From the NCBI GenBank assembly GCA_041654215.1, contig JBAZDY010000041.1, forward strand, positions 1 to 13,428: 13,428 nucleotides of DNA, written 5' to 3'. The DNA comes from Undivivens sp041654215 (GTDB lineage: Bacteria; Omnitrophota; Gorgyraeia; Gygaellales; Profunditerraquicolaceae). The notes below the pieces were generated by a model. That model was not told where the DNA came from, made no database searches, and was given only the letters and a program-made list of their open reading frames with translations. This document shows, in pieces, positions 7,401 through 13,428 of this stretch. The position numbers and the translations under genes are program-made. Positions within the stretch are counted from its first letter, which is position 1. The number at the start of each line of letters is the position of its first letter.

Positions 7401-10400
7401 GTTCACCGGTATGACGATCTTCAGCTTCAAAGATCAGGGGCAGTACAGGCGTTTCCTTGGACTGATGGCGGAGATAAATACGTTAATCAAGCCGCAAAAA
7501 TCCCCGGCTTTCACAGACCGGGAAGCTTCATTATCTCCCGTGCCCGGGCGTTATTCATTCGTGACTGAAATCATGGTGCCTTTGGTCATGACCGGTAACG
7601 GCGAGAATCCGTATACCTATCTGGATACTCGTTTTGGTACCGGGGAATTTTCCGGCGGTGATCACGGCCGGGAATACAAGGTAAGAAAAGAACTGATAAA
7701 CAGAATTTTCGCGCAAAGGAACACTTTGCGCCCGGAGGTCAAGGTTTGCGCCGGCACCAATTCATTGTTCTTCAGACCGTGGAATGACTCCGGACAAGAA
7801 ACGGCGGGTATCCCTGACAAGAAAGATGGTGATATTGCCGGTGAAGACAAGTTTCAGGACATCCTGCTTTATTTTGCCGATCTGCTGTCCGGCAAGAGGG
7901 GGCAGCATCTTGATGAAAAGGCGCGCAATGAAATATTGAATATCGTGCACCGCTGCGTAATCCGCAATCCCTTTACTACGGAATGCGCGGCGGACAATCC
8001 GGAGAGAACGGCCGCCGATATATACATCCTGGCGGAACTGTTGAAAAAAAGTATAAGCATGCTGGGCGAACAAGCCGGGAGCGCCGGGACGCGGGAAGCG
8101 GAGGAACTCTTGTCGGACAGGGACCATCTATTGGCGGTATTCGAGTATTTTTCCCGATATGAATACGCGCTTAACTTTGTGGCCAACATCTCGAAAATAG
8201 AGCCGTATAAATTCAAGAGGGCGGATCCCTTATCCAGCCGGTTGAGCTGGTTGGTGAGACGTCTTTTTTCTTTCGAAACAGGTCTGCGGAAGTCGCGGGA
8301 AAGACTGTATAAGCAACTGGAGGAGGTGATGGAATACGGCAATCTCGTGAACGGTCTGTATTATGGCAGGGAAGAGGATATCAGACGAGAGTGGAAAGAG
8401 TGGGTGAACCGGTATTCATCATTGAAACGCGAAGACGGAGCGGCAGGACGGCTGAGCGGGCAGGCCCTTCCGCTCTCCGACAAGTGTATGACAAGGTTCA
8501 TGCATAGGCAGAAGGTTCAATTGGGTGTCAACCGTATCTGGGACAGCGATAGAGGAATAATGTCGAGATTGCTGAGCTTGATCTCCCTGACCTTATTTGC
8601 CGTATTGACTATCGCGCCGTTTATCGGCGCCGGCAGTTTGTCATTATTCTGGGGGGCGATGCAGTCTCCCGGTAGTTTTATCGCCGCCTCTTATGCAAAC
8701 GGGGATATTACGGCTTTCGTTCTCACCTCGATCAGATTCTGTCTCGGCGTCATTCCCCTGATCTTTTCCTGGTATAACCTCAGTTTCGTAAGCGTAAGCG
8801 ATCCTTGGTACGAGTCCAATATGAAGCTTATAGCGGATTTTCGGCACGCCGGAGCGGGGAAATACGCTTCGGAAAGCGGCTTATCTAAAGAATTCAACGC
8901 CCTTGTCCGGGCGTATGAAGCCGAGATATCGGCTCCTCTGCCGTCGGCAGACTTCTTGATAGTAGTCGGCAGCGGCTCGCCGGATAGTAGAAAATATTTC
9001 ACGGGAAACGGAATGCCGGTCCGGGATAAAGGTGTGTTCCTGAAATATCTCACCGGAAGCCGCGGCAGCGGGAATGCCTGGTTGACCGCGGTCAGATACC
9101 TGGAATCGGATTTTGTGAAGGAGAGCGGCCGGTCTCCGCAGGGGCTTAAAGGAATAATAATCCTCGCTGATGACATCGAGACCCCCGTTCGCCTCCCGTT
9201 CTCCCTTCCGCAGAGAACCCTGAAGCGATCCGGGCGCCCTTTGAGCAATATCGATCTTGCTATTCTTAACGGTTACAAATTGACGCAGCAGATGGCGTCG
9301 GAAGGCAGGGGCGGCCTTGTGGTTACCTATGCGGATAGCTTGTTGATAAGTCCGATGCAGATAGACGGTGATATCACGGTGTCCGGAGTATGGACGGATT
9401 ATGAACAATTGCGCGAACAAAAACCCGGATTGCTTATTGCCGATGTGGGCAAAGGAAATCGTCTCAGGAAGATGTATGAAAAAGCCGATTTGCATAGAGT
9501 ACGCGGCAAGATAGAAAAAGAGGCCGGTCCGGGCGCGATAAACTGGGCTGAAATGAAACGCAGGCAGCTGCTTGTTTTCGCAGGAACGGTCGTCATCAGT
9601 TTTAAGGAAGATGTGCGTTACGCCGGTTTCCTCAAGATGATGGCTGAAGCGGCCGTCTTCTCCGCGCCCCGGGGTAATAAAGAGAATAAATTGTCGTTCG
9701 TATCCGATATCTTCATTCCTTTATTGATGTTGATGAACAACGAGAATCCTTACACGTACCTGGATGCGATATCGCTCGGGCAGAACAGGGAATTTGTCAT
9801 GAACGAAGAGGGATGCGTCTTGAGAAGAAGAATAATACGGTTGTTTGAAAAGCAGCGGGATATTCTGCCGGGTATGGCGAGTGTATGTGTTCATCCTCAG
9901 GGGACATATCTGAGGTTGGACCATAGCCCCTTTGCCGGCAAGAGACTCGCTTATTTAAATGCCCGCATGCGGCAAGAGACGTCCGGCGTGTCGGTTTCGC
10001 ATTCGTCTCTGGAGAATCGAGCGCCGGATACCGCGCGGGAAAAGGGAGTTCGGACTGAGTGGAAGAATGACTGCAGGGATAAGCCGGCATTCAGGCCGGC
10101 CGGGAACGCCGCCGGCCGGGCATTCGCGGTTTCCTCCGCGTTTCCGTTATCCGTTGATTTCTTATGGAATACGGACAGGCTGCAGACCGTCTTAAGGGAG
10201 AGGTTGGACAAGGAGCTCCTGAGAGAATGGAGTTATCGGCGTGCTTGGGATGTATTGTCTGTGAAGTCCAAGGGATACCGCAGGGATGTTTTTTTCGCAG
10301 GGGAAGTGTTGGAAGAAGAATTTGAGGTTTTTCCGCAGGCAGAAAACCGCCGGCGGGAAGATGTTTTCGGACGGGCAATAGGTTATGCCGTCATGGACGG

Positions 10401-11064
10401 AGGGCGGGCCCCCCTGGACGGAGGGCGGGCCCCCGATGCATTTTACAGCTCGGTCCAGCCGCCGCAAGAAGGGTTTCTCGGCCCTCTGCCGCTTGACAGC
10501 GGCGGTCCCTGGTCCTCAAGATATATGTTCCAATATGGAGGGACTTATTCTGGAGCCGGAATGTTCACGAGACCCGGCGGCGGAGAAAGAGCTGTCCTTT
10601 CAGATAAGCCGGGGCAGGAGGCGTATTTGTCCGTTCCCGCGCCGCTTCTTAAGCCGGCGAACAGACCTAAGGAGAATGAAGAATGCGTTTATAACCTTTG
10701 GGCAAAACCTAAGAATGGAGGAGAAGGATTCATGCTTTTGGGAGGACTTGGCGGACTTTCAGCTCTCTCGGAAGGGCTGATAGAAAAAGCCCTGCAGGCG
10801 CTCGCGAATGCCGGTAAGGATGCTTCCGGATTCAATTTCTTTCTTGTCAGCAGTTGTGATTTCTCCAACCGAATAGACGTGACCCCTCAGTTATACGCGT
10901 CCGCCGGAGACGGTTGTTTCTCGCGAGGCGATTACAAAGGCGCTTTAAGATATTACGATCTCTGCCTGGATCTCTACGGCAAAGCCGGCCTGTCTCCGTC
11001 TCTTTATGAAAGGATCGCGGCGGGAAAACAAAGGGCCGGGGAGATGCTGAAAACGGGGGCCTGA
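4450..11064 (+). CDS. Giant exported multi-module membrane protein, function unknown
   Basis: About 2,204 residues (numbered from ATG 4450). The frame is open back to a TTG at 4384 that overlaps the receiver stop codon; ATG 4450 is preferred because GGAG (4435-4438) precedes it and a signal-like N-terminus follows at once: RRG, hydrophobic 15-33, possible cleavage after FCA35. An N-terminal domain (about 100-330) contains LWVNLSP (104-110), a basic/hydrophobic stretch and SGFSGG; I recall this family from large Omnitrophota proteins. Then come two diverged copies of one module, about 439-1111 and 1129-1828. Each has a helical domain with EYALNFV and KIEPY-(R/K)-FKR, an LG-(I/V)-NR anchor, two hydrophobic segments ending in SWY, a possibly degenerate nucleotidyltransferase-like domain with an NGYK-x-TQ motif, a LISP motif, GDIT and YEKAD, and an ENPYTYLD motif. 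The tail (1829-2204) is Pro/Gly-rich, with a 7-residue tandem repeat and one TPR-like helix pair (about 2147-2180). If the first hydrophobic segment is exported, all large domains would be periplasmic. No function can be assigned. Confidence 0.85.
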   Translation: MSNSFREYDFFRRGVTFFTFLSCIFAFCLPFSFCAPSIPLNPAVSERPVFVFRSLAVENGNKILRLPVFSASSGPISRESCLEEEAGRLTQYFLTGLNAPSGDLWVNLSPRDPGRIVGPALKGTEAGKVMLDADIQLKKDFAALISPYTNRGSNFWVRVRVKSGELFGAGGMQIPLEIRLWIEPSEVVIKESNEGAFIEKAALKVSFEPVFGPGADSRLILFGNYACGLLSPSVSEELTAVVNSAPRYCRLRQAFNSLVLAQWFKQRSASREAYNELAARGVLCGLVSGARWSAQDYFRQYRKLAQKHSVDFSSISFLSTGEIRVISGFSGGVSFALPAFPPPGTVALPFQAGTVTVKPASGNETDKLCRSVVEASIKTGASGGVPELGITVHPLPDRTPADTDKLFVYVHPAASDGGESGAGTDSQSVDNNVERSGISRQEYFDRLLRSWAGILDSNERKEFHASIRNDILNISSQCVTIMPFIPERATGKAESLASDIRLIVDLLRETVRRIDYNVVPADEEERKSVAAEREELLAAIEYFAEYEYALNFVVNIPKIEPYRFKRGGRFWRVCETAVRRVFLFEYGLRRSRRLLLEQTDKVISLGNRLNRAYTGKEKYVREEWKKWIAEQDSLNGGAKRAAGVKNKSSVPLGINRTWKTTGTTTRFVSLISVCLFLFVSMLDFGHILAGISLFLLKLGLVGMSFFISWYSIAWVGFNDVWYKQRISELESLRNNEAVCDFRKERIKSAITQTLNSFKREKRAPSVDYILVFCKPGMKKNVRLNPELLRDDVFLEITEADSGSGGVYAQACSDLLSGRYDSSFERTARLKGKSVSDMRGIVIVLERFFSVSETDGYLDKAASGAVLPAGWGPLNNLEMALLNGYKSTQEMGALGRSGMVFIFADNFLISPATIKGDITLIGSWDSYRHIKDWGLGLLVADIGSGDKLVKLYEKADTPRLHKKLRRSFLYTALDWENEDKTQMLGFTGMTIFSFKDQGQYRRFLGLMAEINTLIKPQKSPAFTDREASLSPVPGRYSFVTEIMVPLVMTGNGENPYTYLDTRFGTGEFSGGDHGREYKVRKELINRIFAQRNTLRPEVKVCAGTNSLFFRPWNDSGQETAGIPDKKDGDIAGEDKFQDILLYFADLLSGKRGQHLDEKARNEILNIVHRCVIRNPFTTECAADNPERTAADIYILAELLKKSISMLGEQAGSAGTREAEELLSDRDHLLAVFEYFSRYEYALNFVANISKIEPYKFKRADPLSSRLSWLVRRLFSFETGLRKSRERLYKQLEEVMEYGNLVNGLYYGREEDIRREWKEWVNRYSSLKREDGAAGRLSGQALPLSDKCMTRFMHRQKVQLGVNRIWDSDRGIMSRLLSLISLTLFAVLTIAPFIGAGSLSLFWGAMQSPGSFIAASYANGDITAFVLTSIRFCLGVIPLIFSWYNLSFVSVSDPWYESNMKLIADFRHAGAGKYASESGLSKEFNALVRAYEAEISAPLPSADFLIVVGSGSPDSRKYFTGNGMPVRDKGVFLKYLTGSRGSGNAWLTAVRYLESDFVKESGRSPQGLKGIIILADDIETPVRLPFSLPQRTLKRSGRPLSNIDLAILNGYKLTQQMASEGRGGLVVTYADSLLISPMQIDGDITVSGVWTDYEQLREQKPGLLIADVGKGNRLRKMYEKADLHRVRGKIEKEAGPGAINWAEMKRRQLLVFAGTVVISFKEDVRYAGFLKMMAEAAVFSAPRGNKENKLSFVSDIFIPLLMLMNNENPYTYLDAISLGQNREFVMNEEGCVLRRRIIRLFEKQRDILPGMASVCVHPQGTYLRLDHSPFAGKRLAYLNARMRQETSGVSVSHSSLENRAPDTAREKGVRTEWKNDCRDKPAFRPAGNAAGRAFAVSSAFPLSVDFLWNTDRLQTVLRERLDKELLREWSYRRAWDVLSVKSKGYRRDVFFAGEVLEEEFEVFPQAENRRREDVFGRAIGYAVMDGGRAPLDGGRAPDAFYSSVQPPQEGFLGPLPLDSGGPWSSRYMFQYGGTYSGAGMFTRPGGGERAVLSDKPGQEAYLSVPAPLLKPANRPKENEECVYNLWAKPKNGGEGFMLLGGLGGLSALSEGLIEKALQALANAGKDASGFNFFLVSSCDFSNRIDVTPQLYASAGDGCFSRGDYKGALRYYDLCLDLYGKAGLSPSLYERIAAGKQRAGEMLKTGA
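5764..7782 (+). repeat. Internal protein module, copy 1 of the giant gene
   Basis: It encodes about 673 residues homologous to the stretch at 7834-9933. Matching landmarks in order: NDILNI..C-V..PF against NEILNI..CV..PF; EYALNFVVNI against EYALNFVANI; LGINRTW against LGVNRIW; SWYSIAWV against SWYNLSFV; NGYKSTQEM against NGYKLTQQM; GDIT and YEKAD in both; ENPYTYLD in both. The order is fully conserved, and spacing differs by tens of residues (offsets about 690 to 725). Divergence is high, so the duplication is old. Confidence 0.85.
7834..9933 (+). repeat. Internal protein module, copy 2 of the giant gene
   Basis: It encodes about 700 residues homologous to 5764-7782. Compared with copy 1 it has a longer loop between the two hydrophobic segments and keeps more of a nucleotidyltransferase-like pattern: KGIIILADD, then TPVRLP, PLSNID, GRGGLVVTYAD, LISP, MYEKAD and FAGTVVISF. 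The classical glycine-rich G-x-G-T-R-L signature of NDP-sugar pyrophosphorylases is not present, so activity is doubtful. Confidence 0.85.
10394..10434 (+). repeat. 21-bp in-frame tandem duplication in the giant gene
   Basis: Two adjacent units, starting at 10394 and 10415, are identical over 20 bases (TGGACGGAGGGCGGGCCCCC) and encode DGGRAPL-DGGRAPD. The identity in a gene whose large modules are far diverged marks a recent duplication. The unit is very GC-rich and contains GGGCCC, so slippage here is plausible. Confidence 0.9.
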
Positions 11065-11099
11065 AGCGGAAGAAAAGTCCGTAAATCCGGGGGAAAAGA

Positions 11100-11154
11100 G
11101 TTCACACGGATTTCACAAGTGCTTAATTCAATTGTAACGGAGCGGTTTTATACT
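11100..11154 (+). promoter_or_regulatory. Pho-type promoter of porin-pstS: four 11-bp-spaced hexamers plus -10 box
   Basis: Hexamers GTTCAC (11100), TTTCAC (11111), CTTAAT (11122) and TGTAAC (11133) start exactly 11 bp apart, and TATACT (11149-11154) begins 10 bp after the last one. The layout is identical to 3836-3890, with shared TTTCACA, CTTA, AGCGGT and TATA(T/C)TCTG blocks and no gaps. The first two hexamers are the strongest matches in both arrays. The position before a porin and pstS strongly supports a PhoB-activated promoter. Transcription would begin near 11161, leaving a leader of about 105 nt. Confidence 0.82.
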
Positions 11155-11178
11155 CTGGATTAGAGACGGAAAACCACT

Positions 11179-11204
11179 GCCGCGGATAAGTGCGGCGTAT
11201 ATCC
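11179..11204 (+). promoter_or_regulatory. Possible stem-loop in the porin leader
   Basis: GCCGC (11179-11183) can pair with GCGGC (11192-11196), and alternatively GGATA (11184-11188) with TATCC (11200-11204). The two pairings exclude each other. The segment 11184-11202 resembles 862-880 in the phoB leader. The stems are only 5 bp, so this could be chance. Confidence 0.3.
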
Positions 11205-11265
11205 ATAGATCGAAGGTCAAAGAGGGATAAACCTATCATAACCTGCAGCAAACGAGGAGGAGTAA

Positions 11266-12567
11266 ATGAAAAAATGGTATCTATTATTCACGGCGGCAGC
11301 GGTATTCGCAACGGCGCCGGTATCCAACGTCCGCGCCGGGGAGATCGACATCCTGCTGGATAAACTGGTTGATAAAGGAGTGCTTACCGCAGGGGAGGCG
11401 CGGCAGATAGCAGCCGAGACCAAGGAGGATGTCCGCAAAGAGGTCGCGACCGGCAAGTCGGACATCCTGCCGAAATGGGTGCAGAACACGAAATTGAAGG
11501 GTGATTTCCGCCTGCGCTATCAAATGGACCATGCCAAGAGTTCTCATAATCAAACAAAGAACAGGCAGCGCGGACGCATCAGGGCGCGCCTGGGGCTTGA
11601 ATCGAAAGTGAATGAGAAACTGCTCGTGGCGGTTGGGATGGCCACCGGCTTGAACGAATACACGACGTCCAACAAAGACACCATCCGTTCCACAAACCAG
11701 ACGCTCGGCGCTTCCTGGTCAAAGAAGCCGTTTAACCTGGATTACGCCTACGCTAAATACACCCCGATGCCCGGGTTCGCGGTGATCGGCGGTAAAATGA
11801 TGCTTAAGGACGCGATTTGGGAGCCGGGCGACCTGATGTGGGATACCGATATTACCCCGGAAGGCGTGGCTTTTGATTTCGCCAGGAACGTAAACAGCGA
11901 TATGAGCGTTTTCCTGAAGAGCGGTTTCTTCCTGCTTGAAGAGATCAGCTCCAGCAACGACGACCCGTATTCCATACATATCCAGCCCGGTATGGACGTG
12001 AAGATCGCCGACGGTATCTCTCTGCGCGCTTCGGTGGCGGCAGACTATTTCCGGGTGCGCGATTTTACTTTAAAAGGCAGTTCGGTGAGCAACACCGGGT
12101 CGTATAAGAGCGGGGACAACAGCTACGCGGTCCCCATGGCAAACTACACCAATATAATGCCCGCCCTTGAATTGAAATTCAGCGATCCTTTCAAGGCGTT
12201 CCATATTCACGTGCCGCAGTTGAGACTCTTCGGAGAATACATCAGGAACTTCGCGGACATCGATCCTTACACCGGTAAGAGCGGTTATATGCTCGGGTTC
12301 GGTCTCGGCGCCGACAAGGTCGCCAAATTCGGAGACTGGGTGTTGAAATACAACTACGCCAGGCTGGAAAAGAACGCCGTGCTTGACATCCTGCCGGATT
12401 CCGACCGTTACGAGGGAAAGACCAATATCCGCGCGCACGAGATCGCGCTCGATTTCGGACTGGGCGAAAATACCTGGCTTGGCCTCGACATTTACAGGGC
12501 ACAGTTGTTGACTGCCCCAAGAGCTCCTTCTACGGTAGTGCAGGTTGACTGGAATATGAAGTTCTAA
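11266..12567 (+). CDS. Outer-membrane porin, probably for phosphate
   Basis: Precursor of 433 residues with a Sec signal peptide (MKKW, hydrophobic 5-18, likely cleavage after VRA24). After it comes a short helical region (about 26-60; DILLDKLVDKGVLTAGEA), a pattern common in putative porins of this class (Porin_5-like by recollection). A beta-barrel follows from about residue 75 (KLKGDFRLRYQ) to the end, with alternating aromatic and polar strands. The last residue is phenylalanine (VDWNMKF), the usual signal for barrel assembly by BamA. The start is clear: AGGAGG (11255-11260) precedes the ATG by 5 nt. The Pho-type promoter upstream and pstS 62 nt downstream suggest phosphate or another anion as cargo, in the role OprP and OprO play in Pseudomonas, though I see no specific resemblance to those proteins. 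Specificity is inferred from context only. Confidence 0.85.
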   Translation: MKKWYLLFTAAAVFATAPVSNVRAGEIDILLDKLVDKGVLTAGEARQIAAETKEDVRKEVATGKSDILPKWVQNTKLKGDFRLRYQMDHAKSSHNQTKNRQRGRIRARLGLESKVNEKLLVAVGMATGLNEYTTSNKDTIRSTNQTLGASWSKKPFNLDYAYAKYTPMPGFAVIGGKMMLKDAIWEPGDLMWDTDITPEGVAFDFARNVNSDMSVFLKSGFFLLEEISSSNDDPYSIHIQPGMDVKIADGISLRASVAADYFRVRDFTLKGSSVSNTGSYKSGDNSYAVPMANYTNIMPALELKFSDPFKAFHIHVPQLRLFGEYIRNFADIDPYTGKSGYMLGFGLGADKVAKFGDWVLKYNYARLEKNAVLDILPDSDRYEGKTNIRAHEIALDFGLGENTWLGLDIYRAQLLTAPRAPSTVVQVDWNMKF

Positions 12568-12569
12568 GT

Positions 12570-12583
12570 CCTGCTGAAGCGGG
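12570..12583 (+). other. Small intercistronic hairpin between porin and pstS
   Basis: CCTGC, loop TGAA, GCGGG forms a 5-bp stem with one G-T pair, 3 nt after the porin stop codon. There is no T-run, so it is not a terminator. It might stabilise the porin message or tune pstS expression; it may also be chance. Confidence 0.25.
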
Positions 12584-12629
12584 ATGTCGGATAAAACGGA
12601 CAACGAAAATAATTAAGGAGGAAAAACAA

Positions 12630-13428
12630 ATGAGAGTTCAGAAGTCAATCTTATGCGTCGCCGCGGCGATCTTTCTGGCGGCAGCGGCACCCTGTTACGC
12701 CGGCAAGGTCGTGGTGGAAGGTTCCACCACGGTATTGCCGATAGCCCAGCGCGCCGCGGAGGTCTTTATGGACGATAACCCGCAGGTGGACATCTCGGTG
12801 CGGGGTGGAGGGTCAGGGGTCGGCATAGCTTCTTTGCTGGCCGGCACCTGCGATATCGCCGATTCGTCCCGTCCCATAAAGGAAAAGGAACTTGAAGACG
12901 CTGTGAGCCGCGGCAAAGACCCCAAGGCCAACGTAATCGCGATGGACGGAATAGCCGTGATAGTCAATCCGTCCAATCCCGTCAAGTCCATGACTAAGAA
13001 ACAGTTAAAGGATATTTATACGGGAAAGATATCTTCGTGGTCTGCCTTGGGAGGCAGCGGTCCGATAGTGGCGGTTTCCCGGGACAGTTCCAGCGGGACT
13101 TTTGAAGCGTTCGGCGAGCTCGCTTTGGACAAGGAGAAGGTCAGGCCGGACGCGCTTATGGAAGCATCCAACCAGGCCGTCGCCTCGGTGGTGGCCAAGA
13201 CACCGGGGGCGATAGGTTACGTGGGGATCGGCTACATAAACGATTCCGTAAAGGCGCTTGAGCTTAACGGCGTCTATCCTTCAAAAGAAACGGTTTTGCG
13301 TAACCGTTATGCGCTTTCCCGGCCGTTATTCATGTATACGAACGGCAAGCCTGACGGCGATTGCAAATCCTTTCTCGATTTCATCATGAGCAAACAAGGG
13401 CAGATTCTGGTGGAAAAAGAGGGTTACA
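12630..13428 (+). CDS. pstS: Phosphate ABC-transporter substrate-binding protein PstS, 3' end missing
   Basis: Periplasmic phosphate-binding protein. The window shows 266 codons without a stop; proteins of this short PstS type are about 270-290 residues, so only the last few are missing. A signal peptide covers residues 1-24 (likely cleavage after CYA24; the Cys at 22 is not in a proper lipobox). Phosphate-binding motifs are in order: EGSTTVLPIA near the mature N-terminus, RGGGSGVGIASLLAG (about 58-72), IADSSRPIKEKE, MDGIAVIVNPSNP, and RDSSSGTFEAF (about 151-161), the Ser-Gly-Thr loop that binds the anion. The C-terminal VEKEGY is typical of the last helix. The start is supported by AAGGAGG (12615-12621), 8 nt before the ATG. 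It follows the porin by 62 nt with no terminator or second Pho array, so it should be cotranscribed. pstC, pstA, pstB and phoU probably lie downstream of the window. Confidence 0.93.
   Translation, partial: MRVQKSILCVAAAIFLAAAAPCYAGKVVVEGSTTVLPIAQRAAEVFMDDNPQVDISVRGGGSGVGIASLLAGTCDIADSSRPIKEKELEDAVSRGKDPKANVIAMDGIAVIVNPSNPVKSMTKKQLKDIYTGKISSWSALGGSGPIVAVSRDSSSGTFEAFGELALDKEKVRPDALMEASNQAVASVVAKTPGAIGYVGIGYINDSVKALELNGVYPSKETVLRNRYALSRPLFMYTNGKPDGDCKSFLDFIMSKQGQILVEKEGY

Noticed and set aside
12070..12603. 177-codon minus-strand frame over the porin (and similar long minus-strand frames over phoB, phoR and the giant gene)
   Set aside because: These mirror strongly coding + strand genes, have no domains I recognise and no ribosome binding sites.

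Overview
The window is a phosphate-response locus from a Gram-negative (diderm) bacterium. All confident genes are on the + strand. The outer-membrane porin with a C-terminal phenylalanine, the Sec-exported PstS and the membrane kinase PhoR indicate two membranes. A very large exported protein opens with a domain (LWVNLSP followed by a long conserved stretch) that I recall from giant proteins of the candidate phylum Omnitrophota (OP3). Together with the porin type, this makes Omnitrophota my best guess. The assignment rests on memory and was not searched.

Layout. 1-801: 3' part of a MenA-type UbiA prenyltransferase, unrelated to the rest. 802-1039: a promoter, a long leader with hairpins, and copy A of a dispersed ~94-bp repeat. 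1040-3500: phoB and phoR, overlapping by 11 nt. 3501-3955: a gene-free stretch with an imperfect ~64-bp tandem repeat, copy B of the dispersed repeat, and a promoter with four hexamers spaced exactly 11 bp apart. 3956-4387: a receiver-only response regulator. 4450-11064: one open frame of about 2,200 codons for an exported, multi-membrane-segment protein made of an N-terminal domain, two diverged ~670-700-residue modules and a proline/glycine-rich tail with a TPR-like motif. 11065-11265: a second promoter of the same architecture. 11266-12567: a porin. 12630-window end: pstS, cut near its C-terminus.

How it fits together. PhoR senses phosphate limitation and phosphorylates PhoB. PhoB should then bind the two 11-bp-periodic arrays, each ending exactly 10 bp before a TATA(T/C)T -10 box. 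One array drives the receiver gene and, probably in the same transcript, the giant protein. The other drives porin and pstS, the outer-membrane entry and periplasmic capture steps of phosphate uptake. The gapless match of the two promoters over more than 55 bp is the best evidence that the giant protein belongs to the Pho regulon. The receiver plus giant membrane protein, sitting between phoBR and porin-pstS, is the candidate undescribed system. Its function cannot be read from the sequence.
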